A stretch of DNA of 17,037 bases, from assembly GCA_037441225.1 (NCBI GenBank), contig JBBISU010000068.1, positions 1 through 17,037 on the forward strand. The letters run 5' to 3'. Numbering within the stretch: the stretch's first letter is position 1; the number at the start of each line of letters is the position of its first letter. Positions 6,777-14,569 of this stretch are shown here, one piece after another. The notes below the pieces were generated by a model. That model was given only the letters and a program-made list of their open reading frames with translations. It did not search any database and was not told the origin of the DNA. The DNA comes from JBBFMJ01 sp037441225. GTDB taxonomy: Bacteria > Acidobacteriota > Thermoanaerobaculia > UBA2201. The translations under genes and the position numbers were made by a program.

Positions 6777-7737
6777 TTTTGTATTTAATCAAATCCTTTT
6801 CTTTTAATGTTCTCACCAACCTAAATCCTACACCCCAACCTCTTGCAGTTTCTGAACCTCCATATCTGTTTGCTGCCCTCAATGCTCTTGGTAATGTAAA
6901 GGCACTTCCTCCTCTGGCAACTCTAAATTTTCCAGAGGGAGGACCTGCATAATCTACAACACAACCTTCCGGATAATCATCTTGAAAGTCCCAACACCAT
7001 TCCCTGACATTTCCTGCCATTCCATAAATATTCCAATTGTTTGGCAGGAGGGTCTTAACTGGATGAGTTTTTCTTCCACTATTTGAACAATACCATGCAA
7101 ATCTGTCTAACACTGGAATAGATTTTTCTGGGCAAGAAAAACACTCTAATTTTTCATAATCTGGAAATTCAAAAAAAAAAGTTCCATTTGTTCCTGAACG
7201 GTAAGCATATTCCCATTCTCCTTCAGTTGGCAGGCGGTATCCATCAGAATTTTTATCCCAAAAAATTTCACTGCTTAAATAGTTATTTATATTTATTTCC
7301 TCTTTAAAATCCTTATCTGAATAATATGCACATTTTAAGTTTCTTAATTTAGATAGTTCATTTGAAAAAAGAATTGCTTCCCTGAAAGTGACACTTTGAA
7401 CTGGATACTCATCCCCTTTTCCATATTCAGGATTTGTGGGATCTGGAGGAAAATTTTTTAAAATTTTAGAGAGTTCTTCCCACATTTTGCTTGTGACTTC
7501 TGTCTCCATAAAAGCCAAAGGATTTGTTAAAATATGTTGAAAACTTCTTTCATCTTTTCTTCTACATTTTTCTGAAAAAGCAGATCCTTGTATAAAGCCT
7601 TCTGGTCCTGTTGGTGGCACATAAATTAAATTCCCTATAATTTTATCATAATAGATTATATCTCCTGCTTTTAAACTTTCAATTTTTTCAGTATTAAGAT
7701 TTAACAAAAATATGATAAATCCTAAAATAGCATTCAT
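6763..7737 (-). CDS. SUMF1/FGE-fold protein, exported, catalytic cysteines absent
   Basis: The 324-residue protein has a hydrophobic N-terminus (about 3-14, probable signal peptide). It then shows the formylglycine-generating-enzyme (FGE-sulfatase, SUMF1) fold: YRLPTEGEWEYAYR (167-180), NIYGMAGNVREWCWD (236-250), RVARGGSAF (272-280) and GVGFRLVR (302-309). True FGEs hold copper through two cysteines just before the final GFR motif (C336 and C341 in human SUMF1, in YCYRYRCAAR). Here the matching stretch LPRALRAANR has none, so formylglycine formation is unlikely. The fold also occurs in proteins with other or unknown roles. The gene overlaps the sulfatase-like gene by 14 nt, so the two are co-expressed. 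The ATG sits only 14 nt after the upstream terminator stem and has no ribosome site. Fold assignment is secure; function is not. Confidence 0.9.
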   Translation of the reverse strand: MNAILGFIIFLLNLNTEKIESLKAGDIIYYDKIIGNLIYVPPTGPEGFIQGSAFSEKCRRKDERSFQHILTNPLAFMETEVTSKMWEELSKILKNFPPDPTNPEYGKGDEYPVQSVTFREAILFSNELSKLRNLKCAYYSDKDFKEEININNYLSSEIFWDKNSDGYRLPTEGEWEYAYRSGTNGTFFFEFPDYEKLECFSCPEKSIPVLDRFAWYCSNSGRKTHPVKTLLPNNWNIYGMAGNVREWCWDFQDDYPEGCVVDYAGPPSGKFRVARGGSAFTLPRALRAANRYGGSETARGWGVGFRLVRTLKEKDLIKYKNEKN

Positions 7738-7751
7738 AATACTAAATTAAA

Positions 7752-7784
7752 AGCAAAGAAGGTCCAAAATGGACCTTCTTTGCT
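7752..7784 (-). terminator. Strong intrinsic terminator after the 1561-residue protein gene
   Basis: Two perfectly complementary 14-nt arms (7752-7765 and 7771-7784, AGCAAAGAAGGTCC type) enclose a 5-nt loop. On the minus strand the stem is followed by TTTAATTTAG. It starts 24 nt beyond the stop codon of the large secreted-protein gene, as expected for an intrinsic terminator. Confidence 0.85.
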
Positions 7785-7807
7785 AAAAATAACAATTTTT
7801 TCAATGA

Positions 7808-10800
7808 CTATTTTTTAATATCCTTTTTCACTGGGAATATATTAATTCCGTATTCCTTTAATGTTTCACAAGGAACTTTACTTATAACTTCTTTGGATTC
7901 ATCTATTGCTTTCTTTTGGTTGAGGATATGTAAGCCATAAACTACTGGTTCCTGAGATGCAAAAAATGTAGAGCAATCGTTCTTAGATGTATTCTTTGTT
8001 CCGCCACAAGCAGCAGCATCACCTGTTAAGGTTCTTTCATTTCCATTTGAATCATTACCATGTCTTCCAAATTCCGATCCAGCTACTGCTGTTATAACTG
8101 CCCAATATCCTTCACCTGCAGAAGGATTGGGAGAAGTAAGGTTATCAACATTTCCAGAAGTACCAATTCCACAATTTGCTTGGGTAACAGTATTTGTTGT
8201 GCCCAAAGTATTTAAGTTGCCCCAGTAAATATTAAAGTTTTCTGGTGAACCGCAAGAGGTATCCCAGGTTGTATGAACAGTTCCAGGATTTGTTCCTTTT
8301 GTCAAAATAAATGGTTGACCAGGAACATCATCATTATTTGGTGTAGGAGGCGGGACAGAAACTGTTGGACATTGACCACTGCAAGAACTTGACTCGCACA
8401 AATAAGAATAATTTCTTTGATAATAATCTCCAAAGTGTGCTATTGCATTTGCATTACCGAATTGGGCATGGAGACGGATTTGCAAGTTTGGATTGTTTAA
8501 TACAAGATCTTCGTCACCGGGCCATTGTGATTGAACAGAATAGTAAAGAGAACCACGCCAGCACTCCCATCCATTTCCTGTACCTGAGCCATCTCCATTA
8601 GATGCAGCCAACTGCCTCCAACCATTTACACCATCATTATAGTAAAGTCTATACTGGTGAGCCGCTGTGAATGTTCCAATATCCCAGCTCCAAGCAATCC
8701 AAACATTTGTAGTTGCAATGTTAGGTGCTGCTGTGCTAAAGGTGTGAGTAATAGTTCTTGCAACATTTTTTCCAGTCATTTCACAAATAAAATTGTCATC
8801 GGCAGGCCAGAAATCAAAACCACTACATTCGTTAGTGCCAGCTAATTGATATATACTTGCCCCATTGCTTTCTGTCCAAGCGCTAGTAAATCCATACCTT
8901 CCATTACTTCCTGTTGCCCCTGGATCTAACTGAAAGCGCTCTTCATAAGTAAAACCATTAGAAGAGGCATTTGTAACTCCCTCAGCACCTAAAGGCACAG
9001 GTGTTGAAATTGGATTTGCCTGCGGTGGATTGCCTTGCAAGTTATCTGCTGAAAGTGTCATTTGGAATGGAATAGTAGTTTGAGTTGAAGGATTGCAAAC
9101 CACTGAAGGATCAATTGCAATGTTAAAAGTGCTTGAAGGTGGTGGTGCATAAACATAATTATCATTTGATGGTATATTTCCATAAGTTGCAGTGTTATCA
9201 CAAATTTCAATTGCACCTGCACCAAAAACAGAATCACAAGTTGGGCAGGATAAAGTTGCAGTTGTATTGTATGCCCAATCATTTCCAGTATTATCTAAAT
9301 ATATAAATGTATCCCCTACATCGCCTGGCTCTGGATATAAATTATTATTACAAGCAGTGTCATCCATTTCAGTATAATTACCATATGTAAGTAATGGTGC
9401 AGGAGTACAAACTGATGTTTCACATCCAGCATCACCAGCATCAACTCTGACATCATCTACCTGCCAGAACAGATTCCAGTCATTGCTGACAAATCTCCAT
9501 CTCAAAGCACAGTTTGACTGCCCTAAATATGACGTTAAACTAATTGTTTTTGTTCCACTATCACAAAGCGCTTGTGCACAAGGACCATAAGTTGCAAGGG
9601 TAGTATATGTTCCACCTTGTCCTGTTGTAGAAATTTGAACATAACCATAGGAAGAACTATAGTAATCAGCAAAAGCATGTTTAAATTCTAATTGTGCAAC
9701 ACTTGCACCAGTTGGAATTGAAAAAACTGGTGTAACTAATGCAGTGTCCATAGTTGTACCAGAACCACAAAAGTCTGAGTTTGCATCTGCATAATCACCA
9801 GTTCCACCTGTGTAATTATCCCTGCCTTGTGTATTGCTTCCATAATCCCAATCACAACCAGCTGTTCCACCTAAGTGCTGTACAATCCATCCAGCTGGTG
9901 GGAATGTTCCACCTGCATTAAAATCTTGTTGAATAACAGTTGGGGACTCATAGTTTGCAACTTTTGAAAAAGTGTTTGGAAAACCAAGGGATGAACAGTC
10001 AGAGGTATCCATCCAATATGAACCATCTATTGCTTGACAATCTACTGTAAAGTTTATAGGAGTATTACAATAAGAAGCAATTGAACCAACATATCTAAAT
10101 GCATGAGAAGGAATAGGATAAGCGTAGTAATATGAATCAAGAGCAGGATAATAAGCAGGGTTGTTTACATCTTGTATATTTGTATCGCCTGTTGAAACAG
10201 TGCACTGGAAGGGAGATGGAAGGTTTCTTGACTCTTCTAAATTTGCAATTGCAACTTGGTAATTTAAAACTTCACCTTGATCATGATATTTATCATTATC
10301 ACAACCACCACTTAAATCATCAACTTGATATAAACACAATTTCACTGCACAATCCACAATTGATTGAGGAGAACTATAATTATTGCTATCTCCTGCTGTA
10401 AATGTAAGCCATACATGGTCTCCGTTGACACCATTTAATGCAGTTATTGTTGTAGGTGATACTGTGAAATTAGGTGCAGTTCCAGAGATTGTTCCTGAAA
10501 CTGTTCCATGTTCAGTATGATATACAGCATTTGTTGGTGTTCCAGTTGGGTCAAATATTGTTGCACTCACATCATCAACACAAAAATATTCACCTTTATT
10601 TAAATAAGCTTGGGGAACAACACCTGAACAATTTGCAAATCTATATGAAGCAACCCAGGAGCCATCCTGTATTTGAGTTGTAGTGTTTCTTACATATTGT
10701 CCGTTAACATAAATTGTACAACCATCCTCTGGGTCAACTGCTGCTCCATTGTAGTCACCCCATCTATATACATTGTTTTGCACACAACCAATACTGTACT

Positions 10801-12493
10801 GCCTTTTTCCTGTCTGAACAGTTAATCCAGAGCCCCAAGTTGTACCTTGCCTTCCAGTTACATAAGCACCTAAATAAATTGAATTTGTCTGAGATGCTTT
10901 CGTATAAACAACTGCAAGATTTTGTTGAGAATCAACTGCTGCATCTGGCTGAATCATTTGGTTGTTAGTTTCATAAATCTCACCAGAAGCAGTGACTGAA
11001 GGTGTACCACTTATATTTATTTGAGCCCATTGGAAAGCATCATATGTCTGAATAGAACTCCTAACAGCCCAAAGGTAAGGATATCTTAGTTTAGAATCCA
11101 TCCACCTTGCTCCCAAACAATCCACTGGATATGTGGCAGCAAAATATGTACCACTTGGATTTGTACAAGTTCCACCAGATACAACTAAATTGTCGTTTAA
11201 AAGCGAAGGAGAATTGCTAAGGGTTGGTTGGTTCCATACATAAAGGTCTAAATTACCAGTTCCATCAGTTGTTGGAATATAAAACCTTGTACCAGCAGCG
11301 GGCCATTGAGATTGTTTACAACCAATCCTGTTTGCTGGTTGAGGCGTATTATTAGTACCTAATGTATAAGTTGCTGTATCTCCTGCTCCAAGTACTTGCC
11401 CTGCATAAACTTTTGATTTGTTTATTGCCACAACGGTAGCATATCCTGAACCAAACCAGTTATATCCAATTATTATTGCATCGTCCTGGATTCCAGTATG
11501 TGGATAATCAGCAATACCGGTTCCCGGAGGATCTATTTCATAAACCCAAAAATTAGTAGTTGGATAAGGGTTTTGACCTTGCTTTGATACTGCAACACAC
11601 AATCTTGAATCTGAACCAGCACTGTTTACCCAAAGAGCAGTTAAAACCCATCTTGTATCTGTAGGGTTTGGACAGGTTCCAGCAGCACATTCATCATAAA
11701 TAACCTGCGGATCACACAAATATCCTGTAGTTGCATTTCCACAATTAGTCAATCCACTAAAAAGAGTTGACATATTAAACCTTGACAAATAAGTTCCAGA
11801 TTTATTTTTCACTTCAAAATAAGAATTATATCCTTCAACAATATGATTTGCTCCAACATTCAAAGTTACATCAGGAGGACAACCAGATGGTGCAGCAGCA
11901 GGGTAACCAGCAACAGATACCGAACCAGCACCTAAATCCCTTAAAGAAATATCACTTGTAGGAATTAAAAAACTTGATGGTGTATCAGGAGAAGAGATGT
12001 CAACTGGATTTATGCTTAAGTCAGGTGCTTCTAATTCCCTTTCTCTCCTTTCTTCTTCAATTTTTTCAACCCACTCAGGTTCTGATGGAGGTGCTAAATT
12101 AACTGGAATTGAGGGATCCCAATCAGGTTTCCCGGGTTCTCCTCCTTCATCAACTTGTACAGATTCTGCTGGTCCAAGATAAATCACTTGTCCTTCTGCT
12201 GGAACGAGAGGACTTGTTGATTTTTTGGGTTCAATGGAATTATTTCCAAATTGAAAAGCTTTCATTTCAACAGGATTACTTAAATGGGAGTTTCTTTTTG
12301 GATGCTTGTAAGCGCCTTTAGCATTTTTTTGATTTGCAACACACATTTGTCCTTCTGCTACTCTTGGAGAATTAGTCAAATAGCTATTTCTTTTGGCTTT
12401 TTTAACAATGGAATTTTCCTCGCTAAAAGCAATGGTCGAGAGGAGGAAGGTAAACATTAAAACAAATGACAAAAAAACTAAAAACTTCTTCAT
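7808..12493 (-). CDS. Large modular secreted protein, 1561 aa
   Basis: The signal peptide is clear (MKKFLVFLSFVLMFTFLLST...AFSEE, cleavage near residue 24). A basic linker follows with a repeated KRNSxLxN motif (34-41 and 66-73). About 200-680 looks like a beta-propeller-type secreted module (DPQVIYD, RWVLTALWVN, LCVAVSKQG, YNWFGSGYATVVAINKS). Two related cysteine-containing modules at about 724-850 and 1035-1155 each open with D-x(4,5)-C-[DN]-N-[DN] and a following GE/GD. Between them (about 860-1022) is a MAM/jelly-roll-like domain (FPPAGW ... WRFVSNDWNLFWQVDDVRVD). Another beta-sandwich-like part lies at about 1178-1365, then a fibronectin-III-like domain (about 1385-1510) ending GRHGNDSNGNER. 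Cysteines are numerous, suggesting disulfides. No catalytic motif or anchor is recognised; adhesion or matrix function is a guess. Its ribosome site is AAGGAGG. Its codons are visibly richer in G+C than neighbouring genes, partly because Thr, Gly, Pro, Ala and Cys are common and Lys is rare. Confidence 0.9.
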   Translation of the reverse strand: MKKFLVFLSFVLMFTFLLSTIAFSEENSIVKKAKRNSYLTNSPRVAEGQMCVANQKNAKGAYKHPKRNSHLSNPVEMKAFQFGNNSIEPKKSTSPLVPAEGQVIYLGPAESVQVDEGGEPGKPDWDPSIPVNLAPPSEPEWVEKIEEERRERELEAPDLSINPVDISSPDTPSSFLIPTSDISLRDLGAGSVSVAGYPAAAPSGCPPDVTLNVGANHIVEGYNSYFEVKNKSGTYLSRFNMSTLFSGLTNCGNATTGYLCDPQVIYDECAAGTCPNPTDTRWVLTALWVNSAGSDSRLCVAVSKQGQNPYPTTNFWVYEIDPPGTGIADYPHTGIQDDAIIIGYNWFGSGYATVVAINKSKVYAGQVLGAGDTATYTLGTNNTPQPANRIGCKQSQWPAAGTRFYIPTTDGTGNLDLYVWNQPTLSNSPSLLNDNLVVSGGTCTNPSGTYFAATYPVDCLGARWMDSKLRYPYLWAVRSSIQTYDAFQWAQINISGTPSVTASGEIYETNNQMIQPDAAVDSQQNLAVVYTKASQTNSIYLGAYVTGRQGTTWGSGLTVQTGKRQYSIGCVQNNVYRWGDYNGAAVDPEDGCTIYVNGQYVRNTTTQIQDGSWVASYRFANCSGVVPQAYLNKGEYFCVDDVSATIFDPTGTPTNAVYHTEHGTVSGTISGTAPNFTVSPTTITALNGVNGDHVWLTFTAGDSNNYSSPQSIVDCAVKLCLYQVDDLSGGCDNDKYHDQGEVLNYQVAIANLEESRNLPSPFQCTVSTGDTNIQDVNNPAYYPALDSYYYAYPIPSHAFRYVGSIASYCNTPINFTVDCQAIDGSYWMDTSDCSSLGFPNTFSKVANYESPTVIQQDFNAGGTFPPAGWIVQHLGGTAGCDWDYGSNTQGRDNYTGGTGDYADANSDFCGSGTTMDTALVTPVFSIPTGASVAQLEFKHAFADYYSSSYGYVQISTTGQGGTYTTLATYGPCAQALCDSGTKTISLTSYLGQSNCALRWRFVSNDWNLFWQVDDVRVDAGDAGCETSVCTPAPLLTYGNYTEMDDTACNNNLYPEPGDVGDTFIYLDNTGNDWAYNTTATLSCPTCDSVFGAGAIEICDNTATYGNIPSNDNYVYAPPPSSTFNIAIDPSVVCNPSTQTTIPFQMTLSADNLQGNPPQANPISTPVPLGAEGVTNASSNGFTYEERFQLDPGATGSNGRYGFTSAWTESNGASIYQLAGTNECSGFDFWPADDNFICEMTGKNVARTITHTFSTAAPNIATTNVWIAWSWDIGTFTAAHQYRLYYNDGVNGWRQLAASNGDGSGTGNGWECWRGSLYYSVQSQWPGDEDLVLNNPNLQIRLHAQFGNANAIAHFGDYYQRNYSYLCESSSCSGQCPTVSVPPPTPNNDDVPGQPFILTKGTNPGTVHTTWDTSCGSPENFNIYWGNLNTLGTTNTVTQANCGIGTSGNVDNLTSPNPSAGEGYWAVITAVAGSEFGRHGNDSNGNERTLTGDAAACGGTKNTSKNDCSTFFASQEPVVYGLHILNQKKAIDESKEVISKVPCETLKEYGINIFPVKKDIKK

Positions 12494-12497
12494 AAAA

Positions 12498-12504
12498 CCT
12501 CCTT
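12498..12504 (-). promoter_or_regulatory. Strong ribosome binding site
   Basis: AAGGAGG on the minus strand lies 4 nt before the ATG at 12493. It fixes the start of the 1561-residue protein and contrasts with the missing sites of several neighbours. Confidence 0.85.
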
Positions 12505-12577
12505 GTTTTTATTTTTTATATGTAAACGGGTTTTACCCAAATTAAGTAGGTAAAATAAATTACACCACATCTTTACA

Positions 12578-12606
12578 ATTTTAATTAAAATTTTCTGCCC
12601 TGTCAA
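12578..12606 (-). promoter_or_regulatory. Promoter P1 (proximal) of the 1561-residue protein gene
   Basis: On the minus strand, TTGACA (12606-12601), a 17-nt spacer and TAAAAT (12583-12578) form a sigma-70-type promoter with a perfect -35 and 5 of 6 matches in the -10. The predicted start near 12571 leaves a leader of about 78 nt before the ATG. Confidence 0.75.
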
Positions 12607-12632
12607 GAGATTCTTTAATTGCATTTCAAAAA

Positions 12633-12661
12633 ATTATAAATAATTTTTACCCCCTTGTCAA
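12633..12661 (-). promoter_or_regulatory. Promoter P2 (distal), perfect consensus
   Basis: On the minus strand, TTGACA (12661-12656), exactly 17 nt and TATAAT (12638-12633) match the sigma-70 consensus fully. It lies 55 bp upstream of P1. Its -35 box is embedded in the palindrome at 12651-12665. Confidence 0.8.
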
Positions 12662-12665
12662 GGGG
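12651..12665. promoter_or_regulatory. Palindrome over the P2 -35 box, possible operator
   Basis: CCCCTTGTCAAGGGG is a perfect inverted repeat with 7-nt arms around one central base, and it contains the complement of the TTGACA of P2. A dimeric repressor bound here would block P2 but not P1. It could instead be a short hairpin; it lacks the long U tract of a terminator on the minus strand. Confidence 0.4.
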
Positions 12666-12888
12666 AAATTTTTCTAAAAAAAACCCTATTTTAATCATCA
12701 AAATATTTATGCAATTTTAATGCCAAATTTGAGGAATCTTAAAATTCTTTGAATTATCCGTGAGTTATAAATTTTTTAAATTTTTTTTCACTTTACATCC
12801 TGTGTAATAATGTAACGATTTTGGAAAATTTAGGAATATTAAAGGGTAAAATTGCTTTAATCATTTTAGCAGCCTTGAAAGAATTTTT

Positions 12889-13722
12889 TTAATTTATTGA
12901 ATTATTCTTTAAAAAGTCATCAATTGAATTAAACTTATATTTATTTAAAAAATAGGTTAAATAATTTTTTATTTTTTTTCTTCCTTTTTTTTCAAAATAT
13001 TTTCTCAAAAAATTTAATTTTAAATTTACAGAATTTATATTTTCAAATTCATGGGGATGAAGATAAAAAACAACTCTTCTTCCTTCTATTAAAATTTTAT
13101 TGAAAAAATACTTGCTTAAAAAAAAGGGATAATTTCTTAAAAAAGCACCTCCAAGGCAGGGAATTTTCAGTCCAAAAAAAGAAAAAACAGATAAAGGAAC
13201 TTCAAGAATTTTTCTTCCTTGAGGGGTTTTATAAAAAAATGGTTCCAATGGCATTTTAAAACTATTATATTTTTTATATGGAAATAAACTGGAATCATAT
13301 TTGAAACCCAAATCTAAAAGCAAATCAAATACATCTGGCTTACATTTCATTAAACTAAAATTTGGAGCTCTAAAACCAATGATTTTTCTTCCTATTATTT
13401 GCTCAATTAAATCCTTTGCCTTTTTTAAATTTTCTTTTAACTCATTTAAAGGAATTTTGTTTAGTTCAAGATGATAATAACTATGGCAGCCAATTTCATT
13501 GCCTGATTTTATCACTTCTTTTAAAAGAGAAGGAAACTTTTCTGCCACCTCACCAAGGATAAAAAAAGTTGCTTTTGAATTATAATCATTTAAAATTAAT
13601 AAAAGTTCAATTGTATTTTTATAAACATTTTCTGAAGAAGGCAGGATTTTTCCATATATTCCAGAAATGGCGCTTTTCCAGTCCTCTACATCAACAGTTA
13701 AAATATTTTCTTTATTTTCCAA
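12889..13722 (-). CDS. Polysaccharide deacetylase, XrtA/DUF3473-like (CE4 fold)
   Basis: The 277-residue protein has no signal peptide. It shows the NodB-type deacetylase motifs: LTVDVEDW (8-15) with the catalytic-type Asp11 and metal Asp14, CHSYYH (79-84) with the HxxxH metal pair His80/His84, GFRAPNFS (116-123) with Arg118, and FYLHPHEF (219-226). The late LGGAFLRNYP (190-199) resembles the GGGYFRLLP stretch typical of deacetylases from XrtA/PEP-CTERM exopolysaccharide loci, so removal of acetyl groups from an envelope polysaccharide or its precursor is likely. The start is TTG at 13722: the frame has no ATG between the upstream limit and the essential Asp11. It overlaps the nucleotidyltransferase-like gene by 11 nt, so the two are translated from one message. 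No exosortase or glycosyltransferase is in the window. Confidence 0.88.
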   Translation of the reverse strand: MENKENILTVDVEDWKSAISGIYGKILPSSENVYKNTIELLLILNDYNSKATFFILGEVAEKFPSLLKEVIKSGNEIGCHSYYHLELNKIPLNELKENLKKAKDLIEQIIGRKIIGFRAPNFSLMKCKPDVFDLLLDLGFKYDSSLFPYKKYNSFKMPLEPFFYKTPQGRKILEVPLSVFSFFGLKIPCLGGAFLRNYPFFLSKYFFNKILIEGRRVVFYLHPHEFENINSVNLKLNFLRKYFEKKGRKKIKNYLTYFLNKYKFNSIDDFLKNNSIN

Positions 13723-14569
13723 GCAAAATATCCATAATTCTAATGTAAGAATACTTAAAAAATAATTTAAAAAAATCAGCTGTCTTGTCTAATAATGCAT
13801 AATTTAACATAATTCTATTATAAAAGGATTCTTTATTTTTTAATTTGTTTAAAGGAAAGCCATTTATATTTAAAATTTTTTTAAGATAAAAATACCTTAA
13901 ACCTTTTGGTTTTAAGAAATTTAAAACAGAACTTGGAATATTTGCCAGATAATTATTTTCCAGTATAACTAAAACAAAATAAACCCCACTTTTTGCTTTT
14001 CCTTCATCAACAATTTCACAAAAATTATCCCAATCAATCTTTCTTTTTTCCAAAAGATACTTAATATCCAGCAAATGCTTTTCATCAATATCAAAATAAC
14101 TTTTTAAAAGATGAATACATAAATTAAAAAGTAAATATTCATTGGATAAACCATATGCCTTAACGGAACCAAAATCAAATTCTACCTTTCTTTTAAAGAC
14201 CTTTTCAATATCAGAGGGATATTTACTTAAATTTGAAAAATCCCTGTGAATTTCACAAACAATTCCATAAGGTGATTTTAAAGAATGCTGGTAATATGAC
14301 TTAAAAGTATATTTTCGCCCTGGTGGAAATTTAACTTCTTCAAATTTGTTTTCTTTCAGTAAATTACAAGCATAATCAAAAGAATCGGGTTTAACTAATA
14401 TATCAAGATCACTCCAAATTCTTTTAAAGGGATCATCATAAATTGTATAAGCCAGATGAGGACCTTTTAAAATTAAAAAATCAATTCCATTTTTTTCAAA
14501 TATATTTTTTATATACTCATAAGTGCAAAAAGAAATAAAATGTAGTTTATCTGTAGAATTATTTTTCAT
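13712..14569 (-). CDS. Nucleotidyltransferase-family protein (NTP_transf_5-like)
   Basis: The 285-residue protein shows the hallmark of the uncharacterised nucleotidyltransferase family: ILKGPHLAYTIYDDPFKR (33-50) followed by WSDLDILVK (52-60), where D54 and D56 are the likely metal-binding pair. CEIHRDF (105-111) matches the usual downstream acidic/His motif. Members of this family often lie in capsule, exopolysaccharide or peptide-modification loci, and their substrates are mostly unknown. The start ATG overlaps the TGA of the RCC1 gene (ATGA). Its own end overlaps the deacetylase gene by 11 nt, so it is the middle gene of a three-gene unit. No signal peptide is seen. A role in activating or modifying a sugar for the same polysaccharide as the deacetylase is an inference from position only. 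Confidence 0.82.
   Translation of the reverse strand: MKNNSTDKLHFISFCTYEYIKNIFEKNGIDFLILKGPHLAYTIYDDPFKRIWSDLDILVKPDSFDYACNLLKENKFEEVKFPPGRKYTFKSYYQHSLKSPYGIVCEIHRDFSNLSKYPSDIEKVFKRKVEFDFGSVKAYGLSNEYLLFNLCIHLLKSYFDIDEKHLLDIKYLLEKRKIDWDNFCEIVDEGKAKSGVYFVLVILENNYLANIPSSVLNFLKPKGLRYFYLKKILNINGFPLNKLKNKESFYNRIMLNYALLDKTADFFKLFFKYSYIRIMDILLGK

Larger units (their letters stand above)
12494..12888. other. Intergenic regulatory region, 395 nt
   Basis: No gene is supported here. The right half is very AT-rich, with the 6-bp inverted repeat TTACAT/ATGTAA around 12792-12814. The left half carries two tandem promoters, a palindrome and the ribosome site of the 1561-residue protein gene. No strong terminator follows the deacetylase gene ending at 12889, so some read-through is possible. 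Confidence 0.6.

Noticed and set aside
6763..7737. Calling the SUMF1-fold protein a true formylglycine-generating enzyme
   Set aside because: The paired active-site cysteines are absent from the stretch before the final GFR motif.
8365..10968. Several plus-strand open frames of 60-90 codons opposite the large secreted-protein gene
   Set aside because: They lie entirely within a 1561-codon gene with a clear signal peptide and domain motifs, and their products are low-complexity His/Leu/Gln-rich chains typical of antisense frames.
12651..12665. Palindrome as the terminator of the deacetylase unit
   Set aside because: On the minus strand it is not followed by a U tract, lies over 220 nt past the stop codon and contains the -35 box of a consensus promoter. 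An operator or chance palindrome fits better.
12786..12820. TTACAT...ATGTAA inverted repeat as a regulator site
   Set aside because: Only 6-bp AT-rich arms 11-12 nt apart, far upstream of the promoters; not distinguishable from chance in this composition.
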